Shown: positions 32,620-42,764, counted from the stretch's first letter. The stretch: 64,000 nucleotides of DNA from Methylomonas koyamae (GCF_001644025.1 NZ_LUUK01000177.1:101172-165171); one strand, 5' to 3'. The notes: generated by a model from the letters alone, not told the origin. Numbers and translations: made by a program.

Positions 32620-33741
32620 TTATTGAAATTGGCTGGCTGTGTAATACACCGCAGCGGCACAGATGGCCGCACAGGGCAGCGTCAATAGCCACGATAAGGC
32701 AATGGCTGCAATCATAGACCTATTGGCCTGGCCGTTCACCAGGCCAATGCCGAATAGCGAGCCAACCGATACATGGGTGGTGGAAACCGGCATGCCCAGT
32801 TTGCTGGCAAAAATAACCAGTAATGCCGTCACCAGATTGGCGGAAAGCCCCTGGTCGTGGCTGATGGTCGTGATTTTGTGACTCATGGTCTCCGCAACGC
32901 GTCGCGCATTGAATATCCCGCCCAACACCATCGCAATGGCGACCGCGATAATGATTCCGTGTAGATCGAAACCCGGCGCCAATAACAACAACGCGGCAAT
33001 TTTTGGCGTATCGTTCAGGCCGCGGGCAAAGCAAACCGCGCCGGCGCTGCAAACATGCAGGCCGTCGCGCAGGCGTTCAAAATTGAAACCCCAAATCTGG
33101 CTTGCTTGGCGCTCGGCGCAAGCCTCTTGACGATCGAGGCTTGGCGACGGAATCAATGTCGAATCGAGCGCCATGTCCATACTGACGTTACCGGCCAGCG
33201 CCAGACTGTCCGGCCTTTCAACGCATAAACACCAGTCGTTATGGCTTGCCCGACCGCCAAGCCACAGCTTAAAACCTCGATGTAGGAGCCCGGCCGATAA
33301 TAACGCCACGAGCGGACTGAGTAGCAACGGCAGCATAAAATTGCTCAGCAAAGGCGCCAGACTGATGTTGCCGGAGGTCGCCAACAAGGTGCTGCCGGCC
33401 ATGGCGCCCAATAAGGCATGGGTCGTGGAAATCGGAAAACCGAAACGGGTAGCCAGAATCACCGTCATTCCCGCGCCGCCCGCAACGGCAATCATGAACG
33501 GCAGCGTGTGGATCAAATCGTCGGGTGCCAGACCTTTGCCGGAAAATTTGACCAGTAAGGTCTGGGCTAGAAACAGCGCCGCCATCGAGCCCGCCAAGGT
33601 CGTCAGCGTGGCCCAGGCCAACGCCTGTCGAAAACTGACGGTGCCGCTGCCGTATAAGCTGGCCACCCCTTTGAAGTTGTCGTTGGCGCCGTTGGCATAG
33701 GCCAGAAAGCAAACGCCGAGGAATAGCAAACTTGTCAACAT
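32620..33741 (-). CDS. pit: PiT family inorganic phosphate permease
   Basis: A 373-residue membrane transporter with the two PiT signatures: ANGANDNFKGVASLYGSGTV near the N-terminus and FARGLNDTPKIAALL in the second half, plus GFPISTTHALLGAMAG and GMPVSTTHVSVGSLFG repeats. PiT proteins import phosphate with protons or sodium and cannot fully exclude arsenate. As first gene of the pit-arsM-ECF operon it may supply phosphate selectively or handle arsenate under arsenic stress; direction of effect is not deducible. An ECF-type promoter lies about 40 bp upstream. Confidence 0.93.
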   Translation of the reverse strand: MLTSLLFLGVCFLAYANGANDNFKGVASLYGSGTVSFRQALAWATLTTLAGSMAALFLAQTLLVKFSGKGLAPDDLIHTLPFMIAVAGGAGMTVILATRFGFPISTTHALLGAMAGSTLLATSGNISLAPLLSNFMLPLLLSPLVALLSAGLLHRGFKLWLGGRASHNDWCLCVERPDSLALAGNVSMDMALDSTLIPSPSLDRQEACAERQASQIWGFNFERLRDGLHVCSAGAVCFARGLNDTPKIAALLLLAPGFDLHGIIIAVAIAMVLGGIFNARRVAETMSHKITTISHDQGLSANLVTALLVIFASKLGMPVSTTHVSVGSLFGIGLVNGQANRSMIAAIALSWLLTLPCAAICAAAVYYTASQFQ

Positions 33742-33780
33742 CGGTAACGCTCCTATGATGAAATCGACTCTATGGTCATG

Positions 33781-33808
33781 AGTCGTCTGGGGAGCGTGAA
33801 ACCTTACA
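33781..33808 (-). promoter_or_regulatory. ECF-type promoter of the pit-arsM-sigma operon
   Basis: On the minus strand TGTAAGG (33808-33802) and CGACT (33785-33781) are separated by 16 bp, about 40 bp before the pit start. This is the third copy of the motif. Because the sigma factor gene is in this operon, the site predicts autoregulation. Confidence 0.7.
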
Positions 33809-33931
33809 AAAAATTTATTTGTTGCTTATTCGCGACCAAAAGCCGCAACCCAATCGGGACGAAGTGAAAAGTCCAAAAAATGCACGGTCGAAACATATTC
33901 CTATGGGTAAGACCAGGGCGGAAACAATAGC

Positions 33932-34141
33932 TCAAAACCATTTCCTGACCCAAAACCGGCGGCCCCAATACAAAAACAACGGAAACAACCCCCACCATAG
34001 AAAATGTTCAACTGGGCCGGTGGATTCTCCAGCAAAAGGGACGAGATAAAATGGCACCACCGTTACCCACAATATTGAAATAGCGACGGCAATGCGGTTT
34101 TTATTATCTAACTGACCCAACCAATTAAATATGCCTTTCAT
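33932..34141 (-). CDS. small membrane protein
   Basis: A 69-residue protein with two hydrophobic segments (IAVAISILWVTVVPFYLVPFAG and FLWWGLFPLFLYWG) and basic ends (MKGIFNWLGQLDNKNRIA, RRFWVRKWF). Not recognised. An AAGGAGA Shine-Dalgarno precedes the ATG, which supports real expression. It lies 18 bp after a larger unknown membrane protein gene and is probably co-transcribed with it and DUF502. The 33742-33931 interval to its left holds only the pit promoter region. Confidence 0.65.
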   Translation of the reverse strand: MKGIFNWLGQLDNKNRIAVAISILWVTVVPFYLVPFAGESTGPVEHFLWWGLFPLFLYWGRRFWVRKWF

Positions 34142-34159
34142 AAAATGGTCTCCTTTGAT

Positions 34160-34702
34160 CTAGTCATCTTCGGGACGAAACCAGAATGCACGCATAAAAG
34201 ACGCGATGACGATAACAATGGCGAGGACTACGCTGGCCCATATAAAAGCAGGGATGTAGCCGATGATGATCGCGCAACTCACCAGGAAAAAGCCCAGCAG
34301 ACTAAACTCCCAGCCGACATGATAACCGTTGAGCATGGCTGACAACCCTAATACCAATAAAATGACCAAATCAGCCGCGACCCCTGATAGTTGACCAGAT
34401 TTATTCAGAAATAACGCAGCAGCTACGACAATAATGGTATGCAGCCAGTGCATAGCTTGAGCCTTAAGAATCTCGCCAAAATTCGCCTCGCTGCTTTTTG
34501 ACTGTAGCCAAGCTACGAACACCGATAACAGTCCAAACACAAAAACCATCAATAACCAATAACCATAGCCGTCGTCGGGATTGAAGTTGGTGATGTAAAT
34601 ACCAGCCAGAGACAACACAATCAATAGGATGAACACGACTTGTTCGATCACAAAATGTCGCTTGCCGGGATTGGCTTCAGTCATGATTTCATCGTCGTAC
34701 AT
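34160..34702 (-). CDS. unknown multi-pass membrane protein
   Basis: A 180-residue protein with about five transmembrane helices (VVFILLIVLSLAGIYI, YWLLMVFVFGLLSVFVAWL, WLHTIIVVAAALFL, LVILLVLGLSAML, LLGFFLVSCAIIIGYIPAFIWASVVLAIVIVIASFM). Family not recognised. An AAGGAA ribosome site 8 bp before ATG 34702 fixes the start. It lies between a small membrane protein and DUF502 genes, with NhaD upstream, so a role in ion or envelope homeostasis is plausible but unproven. Confidence 0.75.
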   Translation of the reverse strand: MYDDEIMTEANPGKRHFVIEQVVFILLIVLSLAGIYITNFNPDDGYGYWLLMVFVFGLLSVFVAWLQSKSSEANFGEILKAQAMHWLHTIIVVAAALFLNKSGQLSGVAADLVILLVLGLSAMLNGYHVGWEFSLLGFFLVSCAIIIGYIPAFIWASVVLAIVIVIASFMRAFWFRPEDD

Positions 34703-34732
34703 GCGTTGGGTTCCTTATTGAAGAGTGAATGA

Positions 34733-35338
34733 TTATTGAGGCTGTTGCGAAATTAACTTGGTGGCCGCATCGTCGACTTTGGAAAAGTCAACACCCACAC
34801 TGATGACGAAGCTGGAGGCTTCCTCGAATGTCATGGTGGATTTGACGATCTTGGAGCGATGTACCATGACGGTAAACCCGGAGGTGGGGTTGGGAGATGT
34901 CGGCACATACAGCACGTATAGATCGCCCATTTGGTTGGTGACATAGGCTGGTACCCATACGCCATCCTTTGGATATTCCACATAAACCACTTCCCGAGGG
35001 GCGTTTTGCCCATCCCCGGAAAAAATGCCGATCAATTTTTTGCTGACGCGGTAAACCGTGCTCAGAATTGGCAGTTTTTCCAGATAGGCTTCCAGCAAAC
35101 TCAGCATGTAAGTCTTGCCGTTGCGGATGCGATAGCCTAAGAAACCTAAGGCCAAAATGGTGATGGCAAACAACAAGGCGGTGATCCAGTAGTTCTCGTA
35201 ATAACCGTGAACACCGCGAAAAACGTCGCGCAATAGTCGCTCAATAAGCACTACGATCTGTACTACGACCAGAATGGGCAAAACCGATAGCGTGCCCAAC
35301 AGGAAATAATCGAAAAATCTTCGCATGGTTTCTTTCAT
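34733..35338 (-). CDS. DUF502 domain membrane protein
   Basis: A 201-residue DUF502 protein: RRFFDYFLLGTLSVLPILVVVQIVV opens the first helix, YWITALLFAITILALGFLGYRI the second, then the conserved soluble part LPILSTVYRVSKKLIGIFSGDGQ, YVTNQMGDLYVLYVPTSPNPTSGF and the tail FEEASSFVISVGV. Function unknown. It is transcribed after nhaD with 45 bp between them. Confidence 0.9.
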   Translation of the reverse strand: MKETMRRFFDYFLLGTLSVLPILVVVQIVVLIERLLRDVFRGVHGYYENYWITALLFAITILALGFLGYRIRNGKTYMLSLLEAYLEKLPILSTVYRVSKKLIGIFSGDGQNAPREVVYVEYPKDGVWVPAYVTNQMGDLYVLYVPTSPNPTSGFTVMVHRSKIVKSTMTFEEASSFVISVGVDFSKVDDAATKLISQQPQ

Positions 35339-35383
35339 GGTTAAGCCCTCATCAAGTTGAATCAGTTATTATTTGCTCGACAG

Positions 35384-36826
35384 TTAAAATAGTCCGCCGT
35401 TCATCAGGAAATGCACACCAATACTGCTCAAATACCCTAAAGCAATCACCGGAGCCCACTTCAGATGCGTCATAAAGGTGTAAATGCCCTTGGCCTGACC
35501 CATTAACGCCACACCCGCGGCAGAACCAACAGATAGCAAGCTGCCGCCCACGCCGGCGGTCAAGGTCACCAACAGCCATTGGCCTTCGGACATTTCTGGA
35601 TGCATGGCCAGGATCGCGAACATGACCGGGATGTTGTCGATCAAGGCAGAAATGACACCCACCAAAACATTGGCCGGTGTGGCACCGAGTTCACCGTAAA
35701 GGAAACCGGATAAATGATGCAGATAGCCGATGAAATTGATACCGCCCACGCACAGTACCACGCCGTAGAAAAACAGCAAGGTATCCCATTCCATACGGGC
35801 TAAATGATGAAAAATGTCAAAGCGCAAACTACCGCTATCGTCCGGCTCGGCATTATCGTCGCCATATAAAGGATCGACGCCCAGTTCCGGTTCGTCCTGG
35901 TGGGTGATATGCAGGAAATAACCGAACATTTGCAGGTAAGTCAGACCGGCCATCATCCCTACCGCGGCGGGTAGCTGAAGATTGTTTTGGAATAAAACCG
36001 CTGTCAGCACCGTCATCAGAAATAAAACGACGATGCGTTTTGCACCGCGGCGCGTGGCAGTTCTGGCGCGAATCGACGCCGGTTGTTCCTTGGGAACGGC
36101 AAAATGCATCAGAGCCGCCGGAATCAGGAAGTTCACCACCGAGGGCACGAACAGTTTGAAAAACGTCCAAAACTCGATGACGCCTTTTTGCCAGACCATC
36201 AATGTGGTGATGTCGCCGAACGGACAAAACGCGCCGCCCGCGTTGGCCGCTACCACCGTATTGACGCAGGACACGCCAACAAATTTTGCATTGTCTTTAC
36301 CGACTGCCATCACTACCGCGCACATCAGCATAGCGGTGGTCATGTTGTTGGATACCGAAGATATGAAAAAGGCCAGGATGCCAGTTACCCAGAACAATTG
36401 ACGATAACTCAAGCCTTTATTCACCAACCAGGCGCGTAAACTGTCGAACACGCGCCGCTCTTCCATAGCATTGATGTAAGCGATCGAAACGATCAGGAAC
36501 AACAACAGTTCGCCATAGTCCAGAACATCATGCCGAATCGCAGCCTGCGCCACCGATGACAGCCCTCGATCCTTATAGACCAAGGCTATCGCCACCCAAA
36601 TCAGCGCGGCCGCGACCATCATCGGCTTGGATTTGCGCAGTTCGAGCACTTCCTCCAAAACTACGAATACATAGGCGACGGTAAATAAGCCTAAGGCCAA
36701 AAATCCAACCCAATGCCCGCTTAAATCCATGGATTGCGCTACACTTTCGGCTAGGACAAGGCTTGGAAATAAAAACAGCCCCGCACCTGTTAATGAGCCG
36801 AGCAAAATCGTTGTTAAATGTTTCAT
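35384..36826 (-). CDS. nhaD: NhaD-type sodium:proton antiporter
   Basis: A 480-residue antiporter of the ArsB/NhaD superfamily. Signature segments are FISSVSNNMTTAMLMCAVVMAVG, NTVVAANAGGAFCPFGDITTLMVWQKGV and GVISALIDNIPVMFAILAM. NhaD exports Na+ or Li+ in exchange for protons. The N-terminus at 36826 (MKHLTTILLGSLTGAGLFLFPSLVLAE) begins with a signal-like helix; alternative ATGs at 36838 and 36856 exist. The next upstream gene is a CPA2 antiporter on the same strand. Confidence 0.92.
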   Translation of the reverse strand: MKHLTTILLGSLTGAGLFLFPSLVLAESVAQSMDLSGHWVGFLALGLFTVAYVFVVLEEVLELRKSKPMMVAAALIWVAIALVYKDRGLSSVAQAAIRHDVLDYGELLLFLIVSIAYINAMEERRVFDSLRAWLVNKGLSYRQLFWVTGILAFFISSVSNNMTTAMLMCAVVMAVGKDNAKFVGVSCVNTVVAANAGGAFCPFGDITTLMVWQKGVIEFWTFFKLFVPSVVNFLIPAALMHFAVPKEQPASIRARTATRRGAKRIVVLFLMTVLTAVLFQNNLQLPAAVGMMAGLTYLQMFGYFLHITHQDEPELGVDPLYGDDNAEPDDSGSLRFDIFHHLARMEWDTLLFFYGVVLCVGGINFIGYLHHLSGFLYGELGATPANVLVGVISALIDNIPVMFAILAMHPEMSEGQWLLVTLTAGVGGSLLSVGSAAGVALMGQAKGIYTFMTHLKWAPVIALGYLSSIGVHFLMNGGLF

Positions 36827-36923
36827 ACAGTCATCCATCTCAGTAATACCGGACATACCGGTTGATCACATATTCCAAAAAAGCCTTGGGTTTTCAAGTC
36901 AATGGCAACCCTGTAGGCTGGTT

Positions 36924-38132
36924 TCAAACGATATGCAGGCAACGGTAATATCCTTTCAATAGAATTGGCGCAAGCAGCGTGGTCATCGCGATGACGATAA
37001 TCAGCGCCGCATAAATTTCGTTATTTAAAATGCCCGAAGTGCGGCCCAGTTCTGCAAAGATCAGACCGACCTCGCCTCGTGGAATCATGGCAATACCGAT
37101 CGCCAAGCGTTCCTTCCACGGGTCATGCAGCAATAATGCACCTAACAGTTTGCCTAATACCGCGACTGCGAAAAGGCTGGCGGAAAATCCCCAAATGAAT
37201 GGAGAAGTCCAATCGATTGCGCGTAAATTCAGAGAAAGCCCGACCGTCACAAAAAAAATCGGCACGAACAGTTGAACGATAGGCAGCATTTGGGCTTCGA
37301 TGCGGCCGGTAAAATCGGAGTCCTCATGCAAGGCCAAACCGAACGGCAGAAAGAAGCGTCTGGAGAGCGCGAGCCCAGCAGCAAACCCACCCAATAATTC
37401 CGGCGCCCCCATTTCGTGGGCCAACCAAGCGAAATACAGCACCAACGAAACGATCAACGTCGGAATCAGGCCTTCGGTCTGGCTGATTTTGGCGAATTTT
37501 CGAATCATCAGCGAAATGACTTTGGCAAACAGCGGTGCCAAAACAAAGAACATCGCGATGAAACCGATGACCCGAACGGCGTTGGACGGATCGATTTGAC
37601 CAACCTTGGAAAAATCGTAAAGAACGGCCAGCAATACCACGCCCAAAATATCGTCGATGACTGCTGCGCCCAACACTACTTGCGCTTCGTGACTGTGATG
37701 CCGCTTCAGGTCGGTGAGAACACGAACGGTAATGCCGATACTGGTGGCGGTCAGCGTGCCGCCGATGAATAGCGACTCCAGCAGACTACGTCCGAACAAG
37801 AAATGACTGATCGAAAAGCCCAGTGCAAATGGCCAAACAAAGCCGCTGACCGCGACGAACAGTGCCTTCAAACCAGTTTTAGCCAATTGGCGAATATCGG
37901 TATCCAGACCCACCTCGAACAGCAGCAGGATGATGCCGATTTCCGCCAACAATTTGATGACCTGACTCGGCTCCAGCCACGCCAATAAACTGGGTCCCAG
38001 GATCACCCCTGCCAGTAATTCGCCCACCACGGCTGGACTTTGCAAGCGTGCAAACAATTCGCCAAACAGTCGCGCGGTCAGCAAAATGACCATCAACTGA
38101 AAGAAAAATTGATGAACGGCTTGGGTTTCCAT
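36924..38132 (-). CDS. CPA2 family cation:proton antiporter (KefB/NapA type)
   Basis: A 402-residue antiporter with about 12 transmembrane helices: LLTARLFGELFARLQSPAVVGELLAGVILGPSLL, GIILLLFEVGLDTD, GGTLTATSIGITVRVL, AAVIDDILGVVLLAVL (the double-charged ion site region) and AMIPRGEVGLIFAELGR near the end. No TrkA-N regulatory domain follows, so it is the membrane core only. It would exchange Na+ or K+ for protons. The start at 38132 (METQAVHQFF) is chosen; upstream codons overlap opgC. Confidence 0.92.
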   Translation of the reverse strand: METQAVHQFFFQLMVILLTARLFGELFARLQSPAVVGELLAGVILGPSLLAWLEPSQVIKLLAEIGIILLLFEVGLDTDIRQLAKTGLKALFVAVSGFVWPFALGFSISHFLFGRSLLESLFIGGTLTATSIGITVRVLTDLKRHHSHEAQVVLGAAVIDDILGVVLLAVLYDFSKVGQIDPSNAVRVIGFIAMFFVLAPLFAKVISLMIRKFAKISQTEGLIPTLIVSLVLYFAWLAHEMGAPELLGGFAAGLALSRRFFLPFGLALHEDSDFTGRIEAQMLPIVQLFVPIFFVTVGLSLNLRAIDWTSPFIWGFSASLFAVAVLGKLLGALLLHDPWKERLAIGIAMIPRGEVGLIFAELGRTSGILNNEIYAALIIVIAMTTLLAPILLKGYYRCLHIV

Positions 38133-38157
38133 AGCGTTATTTTTCGAATCAAGCCGA

Positions 38158-39546
38158 CTAAAACGGCTGCTGATGTTCCAGCGCCCAATTCGGATCGTCA
38201 GCTGGCACAACGGCATTGACTTTTTGGAAGTCATCGCCAGCTGGCGATTGGGCGATCACGCCTGCTGAACTTGGGTCGACAGGTGCTTCGGTGGGAACCA
38301 TCAGCAACGGCAATACGGCCAAACCGATCAATAACGGCAACAGCAAAGCTTGTTTGCCCCAGGTGCTAGACACGCTGTTGATCGTAACAAGCGAACTTTC
38401 GAATGAAGATGCGTTGGCGATGTTATGGTTGGCCGGCAATTTCCAGGGTTTGCTATCCAGCCAGGCCAATACTTGAGCCATGATCAACATCAGCCCCAGT
38501 CCCGCCAGATTAACCAAGGCGGCACTGGCAGCGTCGCGTCCACACCAATCCAAAGCGATGCCGCCGATATAGGAGAGCCCCATGCAGCACAGAAAAATCG
38601 GTAAAGATTGCTGTCCCATTTTGATGATCAAACGTGGCAAGCCCTTTGTTAGCCACTGTGGTTTCCATTTGCATAATTGATTCATCAGATAAGCCAGTGC
38701 TAACAAGTGAGCCCAGCGCAACAATCCCAGATGGCTTTTGTCGAGTAGTGGTTCCAATGGCGTGCGCAATGCGGCCCAGAATGCCACCTGACGATAGGTC
38801 GCTTCATGTCCCAGCGGGATGGATACCAGCACAAACAATGCGCATACCAACAATAGCAACCAATGCCTGCCGGGTATTCGTAGCCAGCCGGCACCCAAGC
38901 CAAAGCCGGTAAAGAACATCAACTGCCAATTAAACGGGTTGAAATACCAAGGGCGGCCCGTCGTCGGGTCTGCCGTCAATTCCCAACCGTAATACCAAGC
39001 CGCACCATAAATCAAAACCGAAAAGCTGATTGCCAGAGCGCTATGAAACTGAGTCAATACCCATACCACGGGAACCCACATGATCAACACCAGATACATC
39101 GGCAGGATGTCGAAATAATTGGGGACATAGGCCAGACTGAATAAATCAAGCACAGCCTGTTGCGTGTTGTCGAAGAAATAGCCAATGTTGAGGCGTTGAA
39201 TATCGTCTGTCTCGGGTATCCAGCGGTTACCAACTACGCAGATCATGGTCATCAACAAAAACGAGGCCAAGTGAGCGACGTAGATTTGTCCGCAGCGATG
39301 CATGATGCGGACACTGCCTAACCACAATCCGGCACGTTCGAAACAACGCCCATAAGCTAAGGCAGAGGCAAATCCGGACAGGAATACAAAAATTTCCGCT
39401 GCGTCGCTTAATCCGAAACGTGACGGTGTGTACCAGAACCAAGGATTGGCTGGCATATGATTGATAAAGATAACCATCAAGGCAAAGCCACGAAAAAAAT
39501 CCAGTTGCGGGTTACGTACTGGCACTGGATTGAGTTGTGATCCCAT
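38158..39546 (-). CDS. OpgC family acyltransferase-like membrane protein
   Basis: A 462-residue membrane protein beginning NPQLDFFRGFALMVIFINHMPANPW, then SRFGLSDAAEIFVFLSGFASALAYGRCFERAGLWLG, the opening of the OpgC/acyltransferase-3-like family, followed by about ten helices. OpgC adds succinyl groups to osmoregulated periplasmic glucans. No opgG/opgH genes are near. A decayed copy of its 5' end is at 45198-45445. Its upstream region carries the direct-repeat site at 39731-39752. Confidence 0.88.
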   Translation of the reverse strand: MGSQLNPVPVRNPQLDFFRGFALMVIFINHMPANPWFWYTPSRFGLSDAAEIFVFLSGFASALAYGRCFERAGLWLGSVRIMHRCGQIYVAHLASFLLMTMICVVGNRWIPETDDIQRLNIGYFFDNTQQAVLDLFSLAYVPNYFDILPMYLVLIMWVPVVWVLTQFHSALAISFSVLIYGAAWYYGWELTADPTTGRPWYFNPFNWQLMFFTGFGLGAGWLRIPGRHWLLLLVCALFVLVSIPLGHEATYRQVAFWAALRTPLEPLLDKSHLGLLRWAHLLALAYLMNQLCKWKPQWLTKGLPRLIIKMGQQSLPIFLCCMGLSYIGGIALDWCGRDAASAALVNLAGLGLMLIMAQVLAWLDSKPWKLPANHNIANASSFESSLVTINSVSSTWGKQALLLPLLIGLAVLPLLMVPTEAPVDPSSAGVIAQSPAGDDFQKVNAVVPADDPNWALEHQQPF

Positions 39547-39960
39547 GATATGTCCTGTGGCAAATGAGGCGGATGTGCGTCCGCTACGTTGTAATTATTC
39601 TGAATAAGTCTATGGTGTTGGTCATCATGTCACCCCAAATGCGGATAACATGCCTCACCATGACGACTCCAGTGCTGGCCTTATGCTTTTATGCCTGGAT
39701 TTTTAACAAACCTGATAATGATAGCGATGCAACCTTTCATCAACCTTTCAACACGGTAAATCAGACCGTGCCGGTTCATTAAGATAAGATCACCCAGTCG
39801 ACAATGAATATTGAAGAAGTGTCGAGTTTTGTGATGAGCGCCTGTGTCGATTATGCTAAGCCTGATCATGTAGAAACTTTGTATTAAGGATTTCAACTTT
39901 TTATTGATCCGAAACACTTTTCAAGAGAATTCTTCTAATCGTAACTGCTTGGAGTGCGTA
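39547..39960. other. divergent regulatory region between opgC and the P-type ATPase
   Basis: This 414-bp stretch holds the divergent promoters. It resembles the 45446-45651 region (shared GAATAAGTC-ATGGTG and the direct repeats). A 72-codon frame at 39564-39782 is not kept in the homologous copy and is not taken as a gene. The GTG start at 39961 is supported by GGAG 6 bp upstream. Confidence 0.6.
39731..39752 (-). promoter_or_regulatory. 11-bp direct repeat, probable response-regulator site A
   Basis: AACCTTTCA occurs at 39731 and again at 39742, an 11-bp period (one helical turn), typical of OmpR/PhoB-class regulator dimers. On the minus strand it reads TGAAAGGTT twice and points toward opgC. 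Three further copies are at 45615, 47731 and 51697. Confidence 0.6.
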
Positions 39961-42645
39961 GTGAATCCCCCCAAAACAGCCTGGCACCATTTTTCACCTG
40001 AAGCCTTGCAGACACACCTGAATGTGGCTATTCAGCAAGGTTTGAAGGAAACTGAAGCACAGCGGCGTCTTGACCAATACGGTCCCAATCGTCTGACTCC
40101 GCGACGCGGAAAAAGCCCGTTGCGCTTGCTGATTGAGCAATTTCATCAACCGCTGGTTTATATCCTCCTGGTTGCCGCAGCCGTCACTGCTTTTTTGCAG
40201 GAATGGGTCGATAGCAGCGTGATATTTGGCGTGGTCCTGGTCAATGCCATCATCGGCTTTATTCAGGAAGCCAACGCCTTGAAAGCGATTGATGCGTTGA
40301 GCCGAATGTTAACGATTACATCCACGGTGTTGCGCGACGGTCAACGCCGCGCCATTTCCGCTGATGAACTGGTGCCCGGTGATGTCGTGTTGCTGCAATC
40401 AGGCGACAAGGTGCCCGCCGACTTGCGTTTATTGCAAATCCGCGAACTACAAATCGACGAATCGGCACTTACCGGTGAATCGGTGCCGGTGGAAAAGCGT
40501 CTGGCTACGCTCGACGCGACCACGGTGTTAGCCGATCGCTGCAACATGGCATATTCCTCGACACTGGTGACGTATGGCAGCGGCCTGGGCGTGGTGGTGG
40601 AAAGTGGCGACCGCACCGAGATCGGTCTGATCAATCGCATGATCGCCAGCGCCACCGATCTGGAAACACCGCTGACCCAAAAAATAAACCAGTTCAGTCG
40701 ATTGTTGTTGTGGGTCATTATTGGTCTAGCTGTTGTAACTTTTGCTGTGGGAGTTTGGCGCGGTCATGCCATGCTGGACATGTTCATGGCCGCTGTAGCG
40801 TTGGCGGTTGGTGCAATTCCCGAAGGTTTGCCCGCCGCTTTGACAATTACCTTGGCGATCGGAGTCTCCCGGATGGCGAAGCGCAATGCCATTATTCGCA
40901 AACTGCCGGCAGTGGAAACCCTGGGCAGCACCACCGTGATCTGTTCAGACAAAACCGGCACGCTGACACAAAATCAGATGACTGTGCAAGCGCTGTTTGC
41001 GGGCGGCGAATTGTTTGAAGTCACTGGCAGCGGTTACACGCCCGAGGGCGAAATATGCCGCAACGGGACGCCAATTGTTTCCCAACAGCATCCCGCCGTG
41101 CTGGAATGTCTGAAAGCCGGGTTGCTATGCAACGACGCTCGCCTGCTTGCCGAAGCCGACGGTTGGCGCATTGAGGGCGACCCCACGGAAGGCGCATTGC
41201 TAGTCGCTGCGCACAAGGCTGGATTGCACCATACCAGCGTCAGCGTTGACCATCCCCGCCTGGATGCTATTCCGTTCGAATCACAGCATCAATTTATGGC
41301 CACGCTGCATCACAATCGGACAATCGATGCCCGCCACGTGTATCTGAAAGGTTCCCTGGAAAGTCTGCTAGCGCGTTGTGATAAGGTTTTTGATAGTAAT
41401 ATGCAGCCGGTGACAATCGATAAAACATTGTTGCAACGCCACGCGGAGAACATGGCCGCCCAGGGATTACGAGTGTTGGCGTTTGCCCGTGCCGATCACC
41501 ACTATGACGCCGTGCAGCATGACGAAGTGACGAGTGGTCTGACTTTTCTGGGCTTCCAAGCCATGATCGATCCGCCGCGCCCCGAAGCCGCTGCCTCAAT
41601 CGCAGCCTGTTACCAAGCCGGGATTCAAGTCAAGATGATTACCGGCGACCACCCTATCACCGCGCAGGCGATTGCCAGGCAATTGGGCATGCAAGGCACA
41701 GAGCAAGTCATCAGTGGCGCCGAATTGCAGAATATTAACGAATGCCTGCTTCCCGAGCGGGTGGAAAATTGTGCCGTTTACGCTCGCATCGCCCCGGAAC
41801 AAAAACTGCAATTGGTAAGGGTATTGCAGGCTCAAGGTCATGTGGTTGCGATGACCGGCGACGGGGTCAACGACGCTCCGGCGCTGCGTCAAGCCAATAT
41901 TGGCGTGGCAATGGGTTTGAATGGCACTGAAGTCGCCAAAGAGGCAGCTGCCATGCTGCTCACCGACGATAATTTCGCCACCATCGAAGCTGCCGTGGAA
42001 GAAGGCCGCGGTGTGTTCGATAATCTGGTGAAATTTATCGTCTGGACCTTGCCGACTAATCTTGGCGAAGGCTTGGTCATCTCTGTCGCCATATTCGCCA
42101 ATGTGTCGTTGCCGATTACCCCGGTGCAAATTCTCTGGGTCAACATGTCCACAGCAGTGCTGCTGGGATTGATGCTGGCCTTTGAAGCAAAGGAATCCGG
42201 CTTAATGAAACGCAAACCGCGAGAACCCGAGCAGCCGATTTTGACTAAACACCTAGTGTTTCGTATCTGCTTGGTTGCCACCCTGATGTTGATCGGCGCG
42301 TATGGTTTGTTCCAATGGGAGTTGTCGCATGGTGAATCACTGGAGAAAGCCCGCACTGTTGCGGTCAATGTGTTTGTCTTTGGCGAGCTATTTTACTTGT
42401 TCAACTGCCGTTCGCTTCGCTATTCGATGTTCCACGTCGGGGTATTTTCCAATTGGTGGGTGATATTCGGTGTATGCTGCATGACCCTGCTGCAATTGCT
42501 ATTTACCTACTGGCCGCCCATGCAGCAATTATTCGGTACTGCGGCCATTGGTTATGACGAGTGGCTGCTGATTATTGGTATTGGTATCGTGATCTATACA
42601 ACAGTCGGTGTGGAAAAACTCCTGGTACGACACTGGCGAGGCTAG
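39961..42645 (+). CDS. P-type cation-transporting ATPase (P2 type)
   Basis: An 894-residue ATPase with an N-terminal cation-ATPase domain, TGES loop ([11 protein letters not shown]), [18 protein letters not shown] in helix 4, phosphorylation site [13 protein letters not shown], hinge [14 protein letters not shown] and a C-terminal six-helix cation-ATPase domain. The PEGLP motif and absence of a CPC motif place it with calcium/manganese- or sodium-type P2 pumps, not copper or zinc P1B pumps. Exact ion unknown. The GTG start at 39961 has a better ribosome site than the TTG at 39904. It is followed by a small membrane protein and a DedA gene on the same strand. Confidence 0.92.
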   Translation: MNPPKTAWHHFSPEALQTHLNVAIQQGLKETEAQRRLDQYGPNRLTPRRGKSPLRLLIEQFHQPLVYILLVAAAVTAFLQEWVDSSVIFGVVLVNAIIGFIQEANALKAIDALSRMLTITSTVLRDGQRRAISADELVPGDVVLLQSGDKVPADLRLLQIRELQIDESALTGESVPVEKRLATLDATTVLADRCNMAYSSTLVTYGSGLGVVVESGDRTEIGLINRMIASATDLETPLTQKINQFSRLLLWVIIGLAVVTFAVGVWRGHAMLDMFMAAVALAVGAIPEGLPAALTITLAIGVSRMAKRNAIIRKLPAVETLGSTTVICSDKTGTLTQNQMTVQALFAGGELFEVTGSGYTPEGEICRNGTPIVSQQHPAVLECLKAGLLCNDARLLAEADGWRIEGDPTEGALLVAAHKAGLHHTSVSVDHPRLDAIPFESQHQFMATLHHNRTIDARHVYLKGSLESLLARCDKVFDSNMQPVTIDKTLLQRHAENMAAQGLRVLAFARADHHYDAVQHDEVTSGLTFLGFQAMIDPPRPEAAASIAACYQAGIQVKMITGDHPITAQAIARQLGMQGTEQVISGAELQNINECLLPERVENCAVYARIAPEQKLQLVRVLQAQGHVVAMTGDGVNDAPALRQANIGVAMGLNGTEVAKEAAAMLLTDDNFATIEAAVEEGRGVFDNLVKFIVWTLPTNLGEGLVISVAIFANVSLPITPVQILWVNMSTAVLLGLMLAFEAKESGLMKRKPREPEQPILTKHLVFRICLVATLMLIGAYGLFQWELSHGESLEKARTVAVNVFVFGELFYLFNCRSLRYSMFHVGVFSNWWVIFGVCCMTLLQLLFTYWPPMQQLFGTAAIGYDEWLLIIGIGIVIYTTVGVEKLLVRHWRG

Positions 42646-42764
42646 CAAATTCTTTGGCTGTCATCCTCCAAGGCGATAGGTCAAGCACAGATATTCATTT
42701 AATGGGTCGATGCAGGATTTGAACGGCACCAGTTCTTTTACCGAATTAATGGGGGATTTGTTTT

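Noticed and set aside
39564..39782. A 72-codon plus-strand frame upstream of the P-type ATPase
   Set aside because: The homologous region at 45446-45651 does not preserve the frame, it has no recognisable similarity, and it overlaps the direct-repeat site.
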